64,000 nt of DNA from Deltaproteobacteria bacterium. GTDB lineage: Bacteria > UBA10199 > JACPAL01 > GCA-016699445. The stretch is from assembly GCA_016699445.1 (NCBI GenBank), contig CP064976.1:186001-250000 (forward strand), read 5' to 3'. Position 1 is the stretch's first letter, and every line of letters begins with the position of its first letter. Both the position numbers and the translations under genes were made by a program. Below are positions 35,714 through 44,233 of the stretch, piece after piece. A model generated the notes under the pieces. That model was not told the origin of the DNA and did not search any database. It was given only the letters and a program-made list of their open reading frames with translations.

Positions 35714-36265
35714 TTATTTACCCCCTGTAGCCGCAGCAGATTTTCCAACTTTTTTACGGATCACTTCATTGCTGTAGCGAATGCCCTTGCCTTTATAAGG
35801 TTCAGGCTGGCGGAATTTACGAATAATAGCAGATGTTTCTCCAACTAAATGCTTTGATGCTCCTGAGACAGTTAAGTGTGTCTGTTTATCAACAGCAATC
35901 TTAACTCCAACTGGAATAGGAAACTCCACTAAATGACTGAAGCCTAAAGTCATTACCAAATTCTGACCTTTAACTTCAGCACGAAAACCAACACCTATAA
36001 TATCCAATTCTTTCTTGAACCCAATTCCAACGCCTTCAACAGCATTTCGAACCAGATTTCTAATAAGACCTTGTCGACATCGACCTAAAGCTGTCTCTTC
36101 TTTTCTTTTTACAAGAATAGTGCCATCAGCCATTGTCACATCGACAATAGGGTCCAAAGCAACCTCTTGTTTTCCAAGAGGCCCTTCCGCCAATAAGCGA
36201 TCATTCTGTATAACAACTTTGACCTTTTCAGGTACTTTTACTGGAAGTTTACCAACACGTGACAT
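35714..36265 (-). CDS. rplF: 50S ribosomal protein L6
   Basis: 183 residues: MSRVGKLPVKVPEKV, LVRNAVEGVGIGFKKELDI, VGFRAEVKGQNLVMTLGFSH and the C-terminal RQPEPYKGKGIRYSNEVIRK with KVGKSAAA. Two-base gap to rplR. Confidence 0.97.
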   Translation of the reverse strand: MSRVGKLPVKVPEKVKVVIQNDRLLAEGPLGKQEVALDPIVDVTMADGTILVKRKEETALGRCRQGLIRNLVRNAVEGVGIGFKKELDIIGVGFRAEVKGQNLVMTLGFSHLVEFPIPVGVKIAVDKQTHLTVSGASKHLVGETSAIIRKFRQPEPYKGKGIRYSNEVIRKKVGKSAAATGGK

Positions 36266-36277
36266 AACGTTACTCTC

Positions 36278-36661
36278 TTACCAAATGGTGCATAAAAGCT
36301 CGCCACCGGTCTTTTCATGGCGCGCCTGTTTATCGGTGATAATTCCCTTTGAAGTCGACAGTATACCAATACCTAAACCACTACGTATTGGTTTCAAATC
36401 TTGGTAACCTGTATACTGTCGTCTTCCTGGACGACTAACTCTTCTTAAATTTGAAATAATAGGCTCTTGCTTATCAGAATAGCGTATAGAAATTTCGATT
36501 TCCTTTTTTACACTATTCAATGTATTCAGCTTGAACGAACCTAGGAATCCTTCTTCATGAAGAATCTTAACGATTCCCATCTTAATTTTTGAATAAGGAA
36601 TTTTTACGGTTTCATGTTTAGCCGTTTGAGCATTACGAATTCTCGCTAATAAATCAGCATA
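36278..36661 (-). CDS. rpsH: 30S ribosomal protein S8, 5' end missing at a deletion junction
   Basis: About 127 residues can be read in frame from ADLLARIRNAQTAKHETVK, through YSKIKMGIVKILHEEGF, to RRVSRPGRRQYTGYQDL, GLGIGILSTSKGIITDKQAR and the C-terminal GGELLCTIW. The usual first residues (MxMTDPI) and the start codon are absent: upstream the frame runs straight into the rpsN coding sequence with no intergenic space. S8 is an essential primary 16S rRNA-binding protein, so the missing piece is most likely an error in the sequence. The first in-frame ATG (36580) would drop a third of the protein. Confidence 0.9.
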   Translation of the reverse strand, partial: YADLLARIRNAQTAKHETVKIPYSKIKMGIVKILHEEGFLGSFKLNTLNSVKKEIEISIRYSDKQEPIISNLRRVSRPGRRQYTGYQDLKPIRSGLGIGILSTSKGIITDKQARHEKTGGELLCTIW

Positions 36662-36807
36662 AGAGCCTTTTTTCTAAAACAAAGACGACACATACCAAAT
36701 CGTCTCAAAAAAGCACGAGGCCGACCACAATAACCACATCGGTTATAACCTCTCACTTTAAACTTTGGTTTTCTTTCTGCTTTTACTCTAAGGGATGTCT
36801 TGGCCAT
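36646..36807 (-). CDS. rpsN: 30S ribosomal protein S14, zinc type, 3' end missing
   Basis: Begins MAKTSLRVKAERKPKFKVRG and carries both zinc pairs, CGYC and CRLC, of the short 61-residue S14 type. After CRLCFRK the normal ending (xxA...G.IPGV.K.SW) is gone; the frame runs on for a few codons into the rpsH sequence and stops at 53 residues. Together with the missing rpsH start this marks a loss of roughly 70 bases near 36665. Confidence 0.88.
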   Translation of the reverse strand: MAKTSLRVKAERKPKFKVRGYNRCGYCGRPRAFLRRFGMCRLCFRKKALMLIY

Positions 36808-36808
36808 A

Positions 36809-37351
36809 TTAATTCCTAAAGGGCATGCCCATCGCTTTTAAAAGGGCTTTTGCTTCTTCATCTGTTTGAGCGGTTGTCACAATGGTGATATTCATTCCGC
36901 GAATTTTATCGACTTTATCAAAATCAATTTCAGGAAAAACGATTTGTTCTCTCATACCCATCGTATAACTTCCACGACCATCAAAACTACGATCTGAAAC
37001 ACCACGAAAATCTCTTGTTCGAGGAAGAACAACATTAAATAGTCGATTAAGAAATTCATACATACTCTTTTTTCTAAGAGTAACACAGCAACCTATAGGC
37101 ATCCCTTGACGGAGCTTAAAATTTGCAATCGACTTTTTAGCTCTTGTTATCACAGGCTTTTGACCTGTAATCAATGCAAGCTCTTCAGCAGCTTTTTCAA
37201 CAACTTTAGAATCTTGTGTAGCTTCTTTAAGACAACTTGAAACTACCACCTTTTCTATACGAGGAACTTGATAAATATTTTTATACCCCTTTTCCTTCAT
37301 CAGAGCCGGGATACATTGCTTTTTATAAAAATCTTCGAAACTTTCAGACAT
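36809..37351 (-). CDS. rplE: 50S ribosomal protein L5
   Basis: 180 residues. IYQVPRIEKVVVSSCLKEAT, GQKPVITRAKKSIANFKLRQG, GMPIGCCVTLR and MGMREQIVFPEIDFDKVD are diagnostic. It binds 5S rRNA and P-site tRNA. One base separates its stop region from rpsN. Confidence 0.97.
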   Translation of the reverse strand: MSESFEDFYKKQCIPALMKEKGYKNIYQVPRIEKVVVSSCLKEATQDSKVVEKAAEELALITGQKPVITRAKKSIANFKLRQGMPIGCCVTLRKKSMYEFLNRLFNVVLPRTRDFRGVSDRSFDGRGSYTMGMREQIVFPEIDFDKVDKIRGMNITIVTTAQTDEEAKALLKAMGMPFRN

Positions 37352-37362
37352 AAATCTTCCTT

Positions 37363-37674
37363 TTAATTATCTAAAATACTTTCACACTTTTTACAGACTC
37401 TTTGTTTTTTACTATCCTTACCCAACTTCACAGCAGTACGAATTCCTTTTTTACATTTACCACAGTAAATCATCAGGTTAGAAACATGAATAGAGGCTTC
37501 TTTCTCAACTATACCGCCTTGAGGCATCTTTTGATTAGGGCGAACGTGACGCTTCACCATATTCAACTTTTCAACTCGGGCTCTAGCACCCTCATTAGAA
37601 AAAGAAAGAATCTTTCCTTTTTTACCCTTTTCTTTACCTGCTATCACAATCACTTCGTCATTTTTACGAATCAT
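37363..37674 (-). CDS. rplX: 50S ribosomal protein L24 with C-terminal zinc ribbon
   Basis: 103 residues. The KOW motif is at the start (KNDEVIVIAGKEKGKKGKIL), then VEKLNMVKRHVRPNQKMPQGG and ASIHVSNLMIYC. The C-terminus has two CxxC pairs (CGKC and CKKC) that can form a zinc ribbon, a form found in many but not all bacteria. L24 is an assembly-initiator protein. Confidence 0.97.
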   Translation of the reverse strand: MIRKNDEVIVIAGKEKGKKGKILSFSNEGARARVEKLNMVKRHVRPNQKMPQGGIVEKEASIHVSNLMIYCGKCKKGIRTAVKLGKDSKKQRVCKKCESILDN

Positions 37675-37690
37675 AAATTTCTACTCACTT

Positions 37691-38059
37691 TTATAAAACT
37701 TCGGGAGCCAATGAAATAATCTTAGTAAACTTTTTTGCCCTTAACTCACGAGCTACAGGTCCAAAAATACGTGTACCTAAAGGCTCACCAGCCTGATCAA
37801 TCAAGACAACAGAATTGTCATCAAACTTTATATAAGATCCATCTGTACGACGAACCTCTTTACGAGTTCTAACAATCACAGCTTTCTTCACATCACCTTT
37901 TTTAATCTTGGCATGTGGAATAGCTTCTTTAACAGCAACCACAATTATGTCACCTAATGTGGCATATTTCCTTCGAGTTCCACCAAGTACATGGATACAC
38001 ATCAATTTTTTCGCACCAGAATTATCTGCAGAATCACAAACTGTTTGTGTCTGAATCAT
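37691..38059 (-). CDS. rplN: 50S ribosomal protein L14
   Basis: 122 residues. MIQTQTVCDSADNSGAKKLM, GDIIVVAVKEAIPHAKIKKG and GTRIFGPVARELRAKKFTKI are diagnostic. Standard position between rpsQ and rplX. Confidence 0.97.
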   Translation of the reverse strand: MIQTQTVCDSADNSGAKKLMCIHVLGGTRRKYATLGDIIVVAVKEAIPHAKIKKGDVKKAVIVRTRKEVRRTDGSYIKFDDNSVVLIDQAGEPLGTRIFGPVARELRAKKFTKIISLAPEVL

Positions 38060-38073
38060 AAACCACCCATTCC

Positions 38074-38349
38074 TTAGGCTTGTACTTCGATGTTATCGGT
38101 ATCTACTTTTTGAACAAACCGAACAATTCTCCACCGCTTAGTTTTTGAAATAGGACTCACCTCAGCAATTTCAACGCGGTCCCCCACTCTGCATTCACCT
38201 TTTTCATCATGAGCTTTATAATTATCAAGTCGTCTTACATATTTATGATAAGTACTATCCAGATCCAAGCGTTTAACTTGGACAACAGCAGTCTTATTCA
38301 TTTTTACACTAACAACCGTACCCGCTTTAATTTTTCTTTGACCACGCAT
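38074..38349 (-). CDS. rpsQ: 30S ribosomal protein S17
   Basis: 91 residues. The OB fold: GTVVSVKMNKTAVVQVKRL, HDEKGECRVGDRVEIAEVSP and ISKTKRWRIVRFV. Two bases after the end of rpmC. Confidence 0.97.
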   Translation of the reverse strand: MRGQRKIKAGTVVSVKMNKTAVVQVKRLDLDSTYHKYVRRLDNYKAHDEKGECRVGDRVEIAEVSPISKTKRWRIVRFVQKVDTDNIEVQA

Positions 38350-38350
38350 A

Positions 38351-38551
38351 TTACTTACCCACTCTCAATTCTTGCTGTTTCTTTGCCGTCAAAAGACGCG
38401 CTAAATCTTTCTTTATAGATTTAATCTTTGAAGTTTTATTCGACTTACCCATACGAATATCAAGCATCAATTGAGACAACTCTTTTTGAACTTTTTCGAC
38501 TTGCGTGACTAAATCTGGGATTTTCTTTTCAGCAATTTCTTTGTATTTCAT
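38351..38551 (-). CDS. rpmC: 50S ribosomal protein L29
   Basis: 66 residues: MKYKEIAEKKIPDL, an antiparallel helical pair with MLDIRMGKSNKTSKIKSIKK and ARLLTAKKQQEL. It overlaps rplP by four bases. L29 lines the exit tunnel rim. Confidence 0.95.
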   Translation of the reverse strand: MKYKEIAEKKIPDLVTQVEKVQKELSQLMLDIRMGKSNKTSKIKSIKKDLARLLTAKKQQELRVGK

Positions 38552-38967
38552 AAGACAAATTTCTCTCGGTTAATTATTTTTGTTTTTACAGGCAGCTTAT
38601 GAGCAGCCAAAGTTAAAGCCTGCTTTGCATCTACCCACTCAACGCCCTCAAGCTCAAACAATACCCGTCCAGGCTTGATAACTGCGGCATAACCTTCAAC
38701 GTTACCCTTACCCTTACCCATTCTAGTTTCTGCAGGTTTTTTTGTAATAGGGCGATCAGGAAAAATACGGATCCAAATTTTTCCACCTTTTTTCAACAAA
38801 CGACTCATCGCTACACGACTGGCCTCAATCTGTCGCGATGTAATCAAACCTCTTTCTACCGACTGCAATCCAAAGTCACCGTTATGAAGAGAAATACCAC
38901 TGGTAGCATTTCCTCGTACTCGACCTTTTTGCAACTTTCTAAATTTAGTTCTTGCGGGTTGAAGCAT
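38548..38967 (-). CDS. rplP: 50S ribosomal protein L16
   Basis: 139 residues. MLQPARTKFRKLQKGRVRG, the central IWIRIFPDRPITKKPAETRMG with GKGKG and VEGYAAVIKPGRVLFELEG are diagnostic. It stabilises the A-site tRNA. Confidence 0.97.
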   Translation of the reverse strand: MLQPARTKFRKLQKGRVRGNATSGISLHNGDFGLQSVERGLITSRQIEASRVAMSRLLKKGGKIWIRIFPDRPITKKPAETRMGKGKGNVEGYAAVIKPGRVLFELEGVEWVDAKQALTLAAHKLPVKTKIINREKFVL

Positions 38968-38969
38968 TG

Positions 38970-39625
38970 TTAAGCAACCTGCCCTTCTTTAGATTGACGT
39001 TCTCTATAAATCTCACCTTTATAAATCCAGCATTTAACGCCAATTTTCCCATATGTTGTCAAAGCTTCTGCCTGACCATAATCAATATCAGCTCTTAATG
39101 TCTGTAGAGGAACACGGCCTTCTCTATACCATTCTGTACGAGCGATTTCTGCACCAGCTAAGCGACCAGCACAAACAACCTTGATACCTTGAGCACCAAA
39201 CTTAAGTGTAGATGTAACAGACTTTTTCATAGCCCTTCTAAAAGCCACACGCCTTTCAAGCTGAAGAGAGATATTTTCAGCAACCAGCTGAGCATCTAAT
39301 TCAGGCTTGCGAACTTCATGAATATTCACATTTACTTCTCGATTGATTAACTTCATCAAGTCTGTTTTCAACCCATCAATCCCCGTACCTTTTTACCAAT
39401 AACTAATCCAGGGCGAGCCGTATGAATATTGACAGTAGCAGAAGCGCCTCTACGGTCAATTGTCACATGAGAGACTCCAGCATTAAATAATTTTTCTTTA
39501 ACTGTCTTACGAACCAAATCATCTTCTCTTGCAAACTTGGCATACTCTTTCCTTGAGTACCAATGAGATAACCATGGCTTAGTAATACCTAATCTAAAAC
39601 CTAACGGATGTGTCTTCTGACCCAT
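38970..39625 (-). CDS. rpsC: 30S ribosomal protein S3 (one frameshift)
   Basis: About 218 residues in two frames. The first 80 (MGQKTHPLGFRLGITKPW to HTARPGLVIGKK) lead into the KH domain, and the rest (DLMKLINREVNVNIHEVRKP to GKIGVKCWIYKGEI) lies in the next frame. Adding one A to the run at 39389-39393 restores the KH motif as GKKGTGIDGLKTDLMK. S3 is essential, so a one-base loss in a homopolymer in the record is the natural explanation. Confidence 0.93.
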
Positions 39626-39628
39626 GAC

Positions 39629-39964
39629 TTACTTCTCCTCTAGAACTACAGTGATATGACTTGTCTTCTTATTAATACGAGACGCTGAACCTCTCGCTCT
39701 TGCCAGAAAACGACGAATAATAGGCCCTTGATCTACCGATATCGACTTGACATAAAGATTATCAACATCAACCCCACCTTTTTTATCAGCATTAGCTACC
39801 GCAGAACGGAGCAACTTAGAGATATCAACTGAAGATGCTTTTTTAGCAAAAGTCAAAAGATCAATCGCCCTTTGAACAGGCAAACCCCTCACCTCATCCA
39901 CAACTAAGCGCACTTTTCTGGGCGCCACTCTCAAATAACTAATTTTAGCCTTAAACTGTGACAT
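39629..39964 (-). CDS. rplV: 50S ribosomal protein L22
   Basis: 111 residues. YLRVAPRKVRLVVDEVRGL, LLRSAVANADKKG and the beta-hairpin loop region FLARARGSASRINKKTSHIT are intact; the loop that narrows the exit tunnel shows no insertion or deletion of the macrolide-resistance kind. Confidence 0.97.
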   Translation of the reverse strand: MSQFKAKISYLRVAPRKVRLVVDEVRGLPVQRAIDLLTFAKKASSVDISKLLRSAVANADKKGGVDVDNLYVKSISVDQGPIIRRFLARARGSASRINKKTSHITVVLEEK

Positions 39965-39972
39965 AAATAACC

Positions 39973-40275
39973 CTATTTCTTAGCAGGAATTGCTGAACCC
40001 GATTTATCTTCTTTTCGAATACCTGTATGCCCCTTATATGTTCTGGTCGGAGCGAATTCACCCAACTTATGCCCAACCATATTTTCAGAAACAAAAACAG
40101 GAATAAACTTTTTCCCATTATGCACTGCAAAAGTTAAACCTACAAAATCAGGCAAAACAGTTGAGCGTCTCGACCAAGTCTTAATCACTTTTCGACTTTT
40201 AGTCTCAATCGCTTCATTCGCCTTCTTCATCACATGCCCATCAATAAATGGACCTTTTTTTATCGAACGTGCCAT
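39973..40275 (-). CDS. rpsS: 30S ribosomal protein S19
   Basis: 100 residues: MARSIKKGPFIDGHVMKKA, IKTWSRRSTVLPDFVGLTFA and GHKLGEFAPTRTYKGHTG. A short extra tail (KEDKSGSAIPAKK) follows the conserved core. Classical place after rplB. Confidence 0.97.
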   Translation of the reverse strand: MARSIKKGPFIDGHVMKKANEAIETKSRKVIKTWSRRSTVLPDFVGLTFAVHNGKKFIPVFVSENMVGHKLGEFAPTRTYKGHTGIRKEDKSGSAIPAKK

Positions 40276-40284
40276 AAGCTCCTA

Positions 40285-41115
40285 CTAAAGTTTTTGACGT
40301 CTATCTTTAACGATAAACTTCTGTGTTCTTTTATTCTTACGTGTTTTATAGCCTTTAGCGGGAGTACCCCAAGGCGATGTAGGATGATTACCACCCTTCG
40401 ACTTACCTTCACCACCACCATGCGGATGATCAACAGGATTCATCGAAACACCGCGTTGACGAGGAAGACGTCCCAACCAGCGACTACGACCAGCTTTACC
40501 TAAAACCACATTCTCATTATCCAAATTGGAAACCTGACCAATTGTCGCCGAGCAGTTCAAATGTATCAAACGAACTTCACCAGAAGGCATACGGATCTGA
40601 GCATAAGTACCTTCCTTAGCAACCAACTGAGCCATACCACCAGCACTACGAACAACCTTACCACCCATCCCTGGAGATAATTCAATATTATGAATTTCAG
40701 TTCCCACAGGAATATTCTTAATCTGCAAATGATTACCAGGACGAATCTCAGCATGCTCAGAAGTCAAAACTGAATCTCCAACTTTTAAACCATGAGGAGC
40801 CAAAATATAACGACGCTCACCATCTTTATACAAAACTTTTGCAATAAAGGCTGTTCGATTAGGATCATACTCAACACTTTCAATACGACCAGGAACACCT
40901 TCCTTATCTCTCTTAAAATCAATTAAACGGTAACGTCTTTTATGACCACCACCTATAAAACGCATAGTGACGCGGCCGGTATTATTACGACCACCCTTCT
41001 TATTAATAGAAGAAAGGAGAGACTTTTCAGGCTTCACCTTTGAAAGAAGAGAGAAATCAACAACAGTTCGATATCGTTGATTAGGAGTTGTTGGATTGAA
41101 TGTTTTGACAGCCAT
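40285..41115 (-). CDS. rplB: 50S ribosomal protein L2
   Basis: 276 residues. NPTTPNQRYRTVVDFSLLSK, NTGRVTMRFIGGGHKRRYR, and the C-terminal region VSMNPVDHPHGGGEGKSKGG with the histidine needed for peptidyl-transferase activity are present. Intact. Confidence 0.97.
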   Translation of the reverse strand: MAVKTFNPTTPNQRYRTVVDFSLLSKVKPEKSLLSSINKKGGRNNTGRVTMRFIGGGHKRRYRLIDFKRDKEGVPGRIESVEYDPNRTAFIAKVLYKDGERRYILAPHGLKVGDSVLTSEHAEIRPGNHLQIKNIPVGTEIHNIELSPGMGGKVVRSAGGMAQLVAKEGTYAQIRMPSGEVRLIHLNCSATIGQVSNLDNENVVLGKAGRSRWLGRLPRQRGVSMNPVDHPHGGGEGKSKGGNHPTSPWGTPAKGYKTRKNKRTQKFIVKDRRQKL

Positions 41116-41120
41116 AAATA

Positions 41121-41411
41121 TTATTTAACCTCAAAAATATCGATTTTTTGACCAGGAGCCAGCTCAACTAAAGCTTTTTTCCAATTAGCCCTACGACCCG
41201 AATAACGACCGATACGCCTTTTATTACCACGCACCACAATCGTACGAACACCCTTCACCTTCACATTAAAATAGTCCTGAACAGCAGCTTTAATTGAAGG
41301 CTTCGAAGCATCCAAAGAAACTTCAAATGAATAAGTGTTATTCTCCCCGCGAATGACAACAGACTTCTCTGTCACTAACGGCTTTTTAATAATTTCGTAA
41401 AATGGTTTCAC
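41121..41411 (-). CDS. rplW: 50S ribosomal protein L23
   Basis: 96 residues. IIKKPLVTEKSVVIRGENN, YSFEVSLDASKPSIKAAV and KGVRTIVVRGNKRRIGRYSG are diagnostic. L23 is the docking site for SRP and trigger factor at the tunnel exit. Confidence 0.97.
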   Translation of the reverse strand: MKPFYEIIKKPLVTEKSVVIRGENNTYSFEVSLDASKPSIKAAVQDYFNVKVKGVRTIVVRGNKRRIGRYSGRRANWKKALVELAPGQKIDIFEVK

Positions 41412-41418
41412 AGCTTCC

Positions 41419-42033
41419 TTACACCCTTTCCAGAATTTTTTCGTAGGAGTCTTTGGTTAGGACGAGATGTTCATGACGCAATATATCTCTTACACTAACT
41501 TCATCTACACGACGCACACTAAAATTCTTTAGGTTTCTAATCGACCTCTCAACAGGATCATTACTTCCAGTCAAAATGACGAGGGCGTTTGATATGCCAA
41601 AGTTGTTAAAAATTTCCAGTGCTTTTTTTGTTTTTGGCTCTTTTATTTTAATTTCATCCAAAACCCAAAACTTTTCCTGCTTATTTCGATCAATAATAGC
41701 AGCTCTCAATGCATTTTTTCTAATCTTCTGAGGAACCCTTACATCATAATCCTTTGGCTTGGGACCAAAAGCTTGACCACCACCTACAAACAAAGGCGCC
41801 TTACGATCACCATGACGCGCACCACCAGTTCCCTTTTGTCTATATATCTTCTTCGTACTTCCCGAGACCTCGTGACGAGTCTTAACCTTAGCATTTCCCT
41901 GTCTCAAATTTGTCTGGTTAGCCAAAACAGTCTGGTAAATAGTTCCAATATTCACATATTTTTCAAACTTTTCTGGCAAAGAAAATGAACCCACTTTTTT
42001 CTTAGACGAATCATAAATAGTAACTTCGGACAT
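41419..42033 (-). CDS. rplD: 50S ribosomal protein L4
   Basis: 204 residues. GNAKVKTRHEVSGSTKKIYR, QKGTGGARHGDRKAPLFVGG and GQAFGPKPKDYDVRVPQKIR form the tunnel-lining loop. L4 can repress the S10 operon in some bacteria; the leader here is not recognisable because tuf stands directly upstream of rpsJ. Confidence 0.97.
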   Translation of the reverse strand: MSEVTIYDSSKKKVGSFSLPEKFEKYVNIGTIYQTVLANQTNLRQGNAKVKTRHEVSGSTKKIYRQKGTGGARHGDRKAPLFVGGGQAFGPKPKDYDVRVPQKIRKNALRAAIIDRNKQEKFWVLDEIKIKEPKTKKALEIFNNFGISNALVILTGSNDPVERSIRNLKNFSVRRVDEVSVRDILRHEHLVLTKDSYEKILERV

Positions 42034-42063
42034 AAATAATCCTTATCAAGTAAGATACAAATG

Positions 42064-42699
42064 TTAGGCTGTTTTTTCAGAACAAATTGAGAGGAGATTA
42101 TTCACCCCCCCAGGAACAGCACCGCCAATGAATATCAAGTTATCTTGTGGACGGACTTCCACAATTTTTAATTTCTTAACTGTGACTCTTTCAGAACCCA
42201 AATGCCCTGGCAATTTCATATTTTTAAAAACTTCACCAGGAGATGTTCTCTGACCAATAGAGCCTGTTGAACGATGAAAACGCGAACCATGAGTTGCAGG
42301 ACCACCGGCCTTACCATGTCTTTTGATAACACCAGCAAACCCCTTACCTTTAGAAACCCCAGTCACATTCACAATCTCGCCCGCCTTAAAAAGTTCAGCG
42401 GTCAACAACTGACCCACTTCATAAGCAGCATCTTGCGCCACTCTAAACTCTTTAAGAAATCTTTGAGGCTTAAGATTTTTACTCTTAAAATGATTCACAA
42501 GAGGCTTGCTACATTTTTTTACCTTAGACTCTTGCAGCTCCTCAAAGCCAAGCTGAACAGCGTCGTAGCCGTCTTTTGTTTTTGTTTTTCTTTGAACGAC
42601 AACACAAGGACCCACCTGAACAACGGTGACTGAAACAGCATCACCTTTTTCATCAAACACTTGCGTCATTCCAATTTTTTTTCCAATGAGATCTGCCAT
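42064..42699 (-). CDS. rplC: 50S ribosomal protein L3
   Basis: 211 residues from the ATG at 42699 (MADLIGKKIGMTQVFDEKGD). VTGVSKGKGFAGVIKRHGKA, GPATHGSRFHRSTGSIGQRT, and PGEVFKNMKLPGHLGSERVT are diagnostic. A TTG two codons earlier could be read as a start but the ATG fits the family. Confidence 0.97.
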   Translation of the reverse strand: MADLIGKKIGMTQVFDEKGDAVSVTVVQVGPCVVVQRKTKTKDGYDAVQLGFEELQESKVKKCSKPLVNHFKSKNLKPQRFLKEFRVAQDAAYEVGQLLTAELFKAGEIVNVTGVSKGKGFAGVIKRHGKAGGPATHGSRFHRSTGSIGQRTSPGEVFKNMKLPGHLGSERVTVKKLKIVEVRPQDNLIFIGGAVPGGVNNLLSICSEKTA

Positions 42700-42706
42700 A
42701 ATCAAC

Positions 42707-43027
42707 TCACATCATTTTAATTTCAACTTCAACACCCGCTGAAAGCTCTAGCTTCATCAGGGCATCAATAGTTTGTTGTGTTGGTTCAAGAATATCGAGC
42801 ATTCTCTTATGAGTGCGAACTTCAAATTGTTCACGAGACTTTTTATCCACATGCGGAGAACGAAGAACGCAATAACGTTCAATCTTAGTCGGCAGCGGAA
42901 TAGGACCCGCAATATGCCCACCTGTTCTTCGCACAGTCTCAACAATTTCACCAGTCGACACATCAAGAAGTCTGTAATCAAAACCCTTGAGACGTATTCT
43001 TATTTTGGGACCTTTTTCGTAATCCAT
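42707..43027 (-). CDS. rpsJ: 30S ribosomal protein S10 (NusE)
   Basis: 106 residues from the ATG at 43027 (MDYEKGPKIRIRLKGFDYR) behind an AAAGGA site. GHIAGPIPLPTKIERYCVL, RSPHVDKKSREQFEVRTHKR and LPTQQTIDAL-like (EPTQQTIDALMKLELSAGVE) are typical. S10 also acts as NusE in transcription antitermination. The ribosome site overlaps the end of tuf copy 1. Confidence 0.97.
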   Translation of the reverse strand: MDYEKGPKIRIRLKGFDYRLLDVSTGEIVETVRRTGGHIAGPIPLPTKIERYCVLRSPHVDKKSREQFEVRTHKRMLDILEPTQQTIDALMKLELSAGVEVEIKMM

Positions 43028-43037
43028 ATTAATTCCT

Positions 43038-44228
43038 TTACTCAACCACTTCAGTCACGACACCAGCACCTACTGTGTGTCCACCTTCGCGAATTGCGAA
43101 GCGAAGCTCTTTATCCATTGCTATCGGAGTAATCAACTCAATTTCCATCGTCACGCGATCTCCAGGCATCACCATCTCGACTCCCGCTGGTAATGTACAC
43201 ACTCCCGTCACATCCGTTGTTCTAAAATAAAACTGTGGACGGTATCCTTGGAAAAAGGGCGTATGTCTCCCTCCCTCTTCTTTTGTCAAGATATACACTT
43301 CAGCTTTGAATTTTTTATGCGGTGTTATACTTCCAGGCTTCGCCAATACTTGCCCACGTTCCACATCTTCTCGCTTCAATCCTCTCAATAAAACTCCTAC
43401 GTTATCCCCTGCCATTCCATCATCTAACAGCTTTCTGAACATTTCAATTCCAGTCACTACCGTCTTCGCTGTATCCTTAATACCTACCAATTCAACTTCT
43501 TCTCCTACCTTCACTTTTCCTTTTTCAATTCTTCCTGTCGCAACCGTTCCACGTCCGGAAATTGAAAACACATCTTCCACAGGCATCAAGAAAGGCTTAT
43601 CTGTATCTCTCTGTGGTACAGGAATATAGGTATCCAACGCTTCCACCAACTTCATAATCGCCTTCTCTCCCAAATCTCCAGCATCACCTTCCACAGCCTT
43701 CAATGCACTTCCACGGATAATAGGTGTCTTATCTCCTGGAAAATCATACTTATTCAAAAGCTCTCGAACTTCCAATTCCACCAAGTCCAACAACTCTGGA
43801 TCGTCTACCATGTCGCATTTATTCAAAAAGACTACGATATAAGGAACGTTCACCTGACGAGCCAACAATACGTGCTCACGTGTTTGTGGCATTGGTCCGT
43901 CCGCAGCACTCACAACCAAAATCGCTCCGTCCATCTGAGCGGCTCCGGTAATCATGTTCTTCACATAGTCTGCGTGTCCTGGACAATCCACATGTGCATA
44001 ATGTCTATTGTCTGATTCATACTCCACGTGCGCTGTCGCAATCGTAATACCACGCTCTCTCTCTTCTGGAGCTTTATCAATCTGATCATAAGCTACAAAT
44101 TTCGCATACCCTTTCGTCGACAACACTCTCGTAATCGCTGCCGTCAATGTCGTCTTACCATGATCTACGTGCCCTATCGTTCCTACGTTTACGTGTGGCT
44201 TCTTTCTTTCGAATTTCTCTTTGCTCAT
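43038..44228 (-). CDS. tuf: Elongation factor Tu (copy 1)
   Basis: 396 residues, intact. G1 GHVDHGKTTL, switch 2 DCPGHADYVKNM, G4 NKCDMVDD and G5 SALKA, then domains 2 and 3 ending GHTVGAGVVTEVVE. It delivers aminoacyl-tRNA to the ribosome. Lies between fusA and rpsJ (the tufA position). Almost identical to copy 2 at 58991-60180, differing at only a handful of bases. Confidence 0.98.
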   Translation of the reverse strand: MSKEKFERKKPHVNVGTIGHVDHGKTTLTAAITRVLSTKGYAKFVAYDQIDKAPEERERGITIATAHVEYESDNRHYAHVDCPGHADYVKNMITGAAQMDGAILVVSAADGPMPQTREHVLLARQVNVPYIVVFLNKCDMVDDPELLDLVELEVRELLNKYDFPGDKTPIIRGSALKAVEGDAGDLGEKAIMKLVEALDTYIPVPQRDTDKPFLMPVEDVFSISGRGTVATGRIEKGKVKVGEEVELVGIKDTAKTVVTGIEMFRKLLDDGMAGDNVGVLLRGLKREDVERGQVLAKPGSITPHKKFKAEVYILTKEEGGRHTPFFQGYRPQFYFRTTDVTGVCTLPAGVEMVMPGDRVTMEIELITPIAMDKELRFAIREGGHTVGAGVVTEVVE

Positions 44229-44233
44229 AAATT

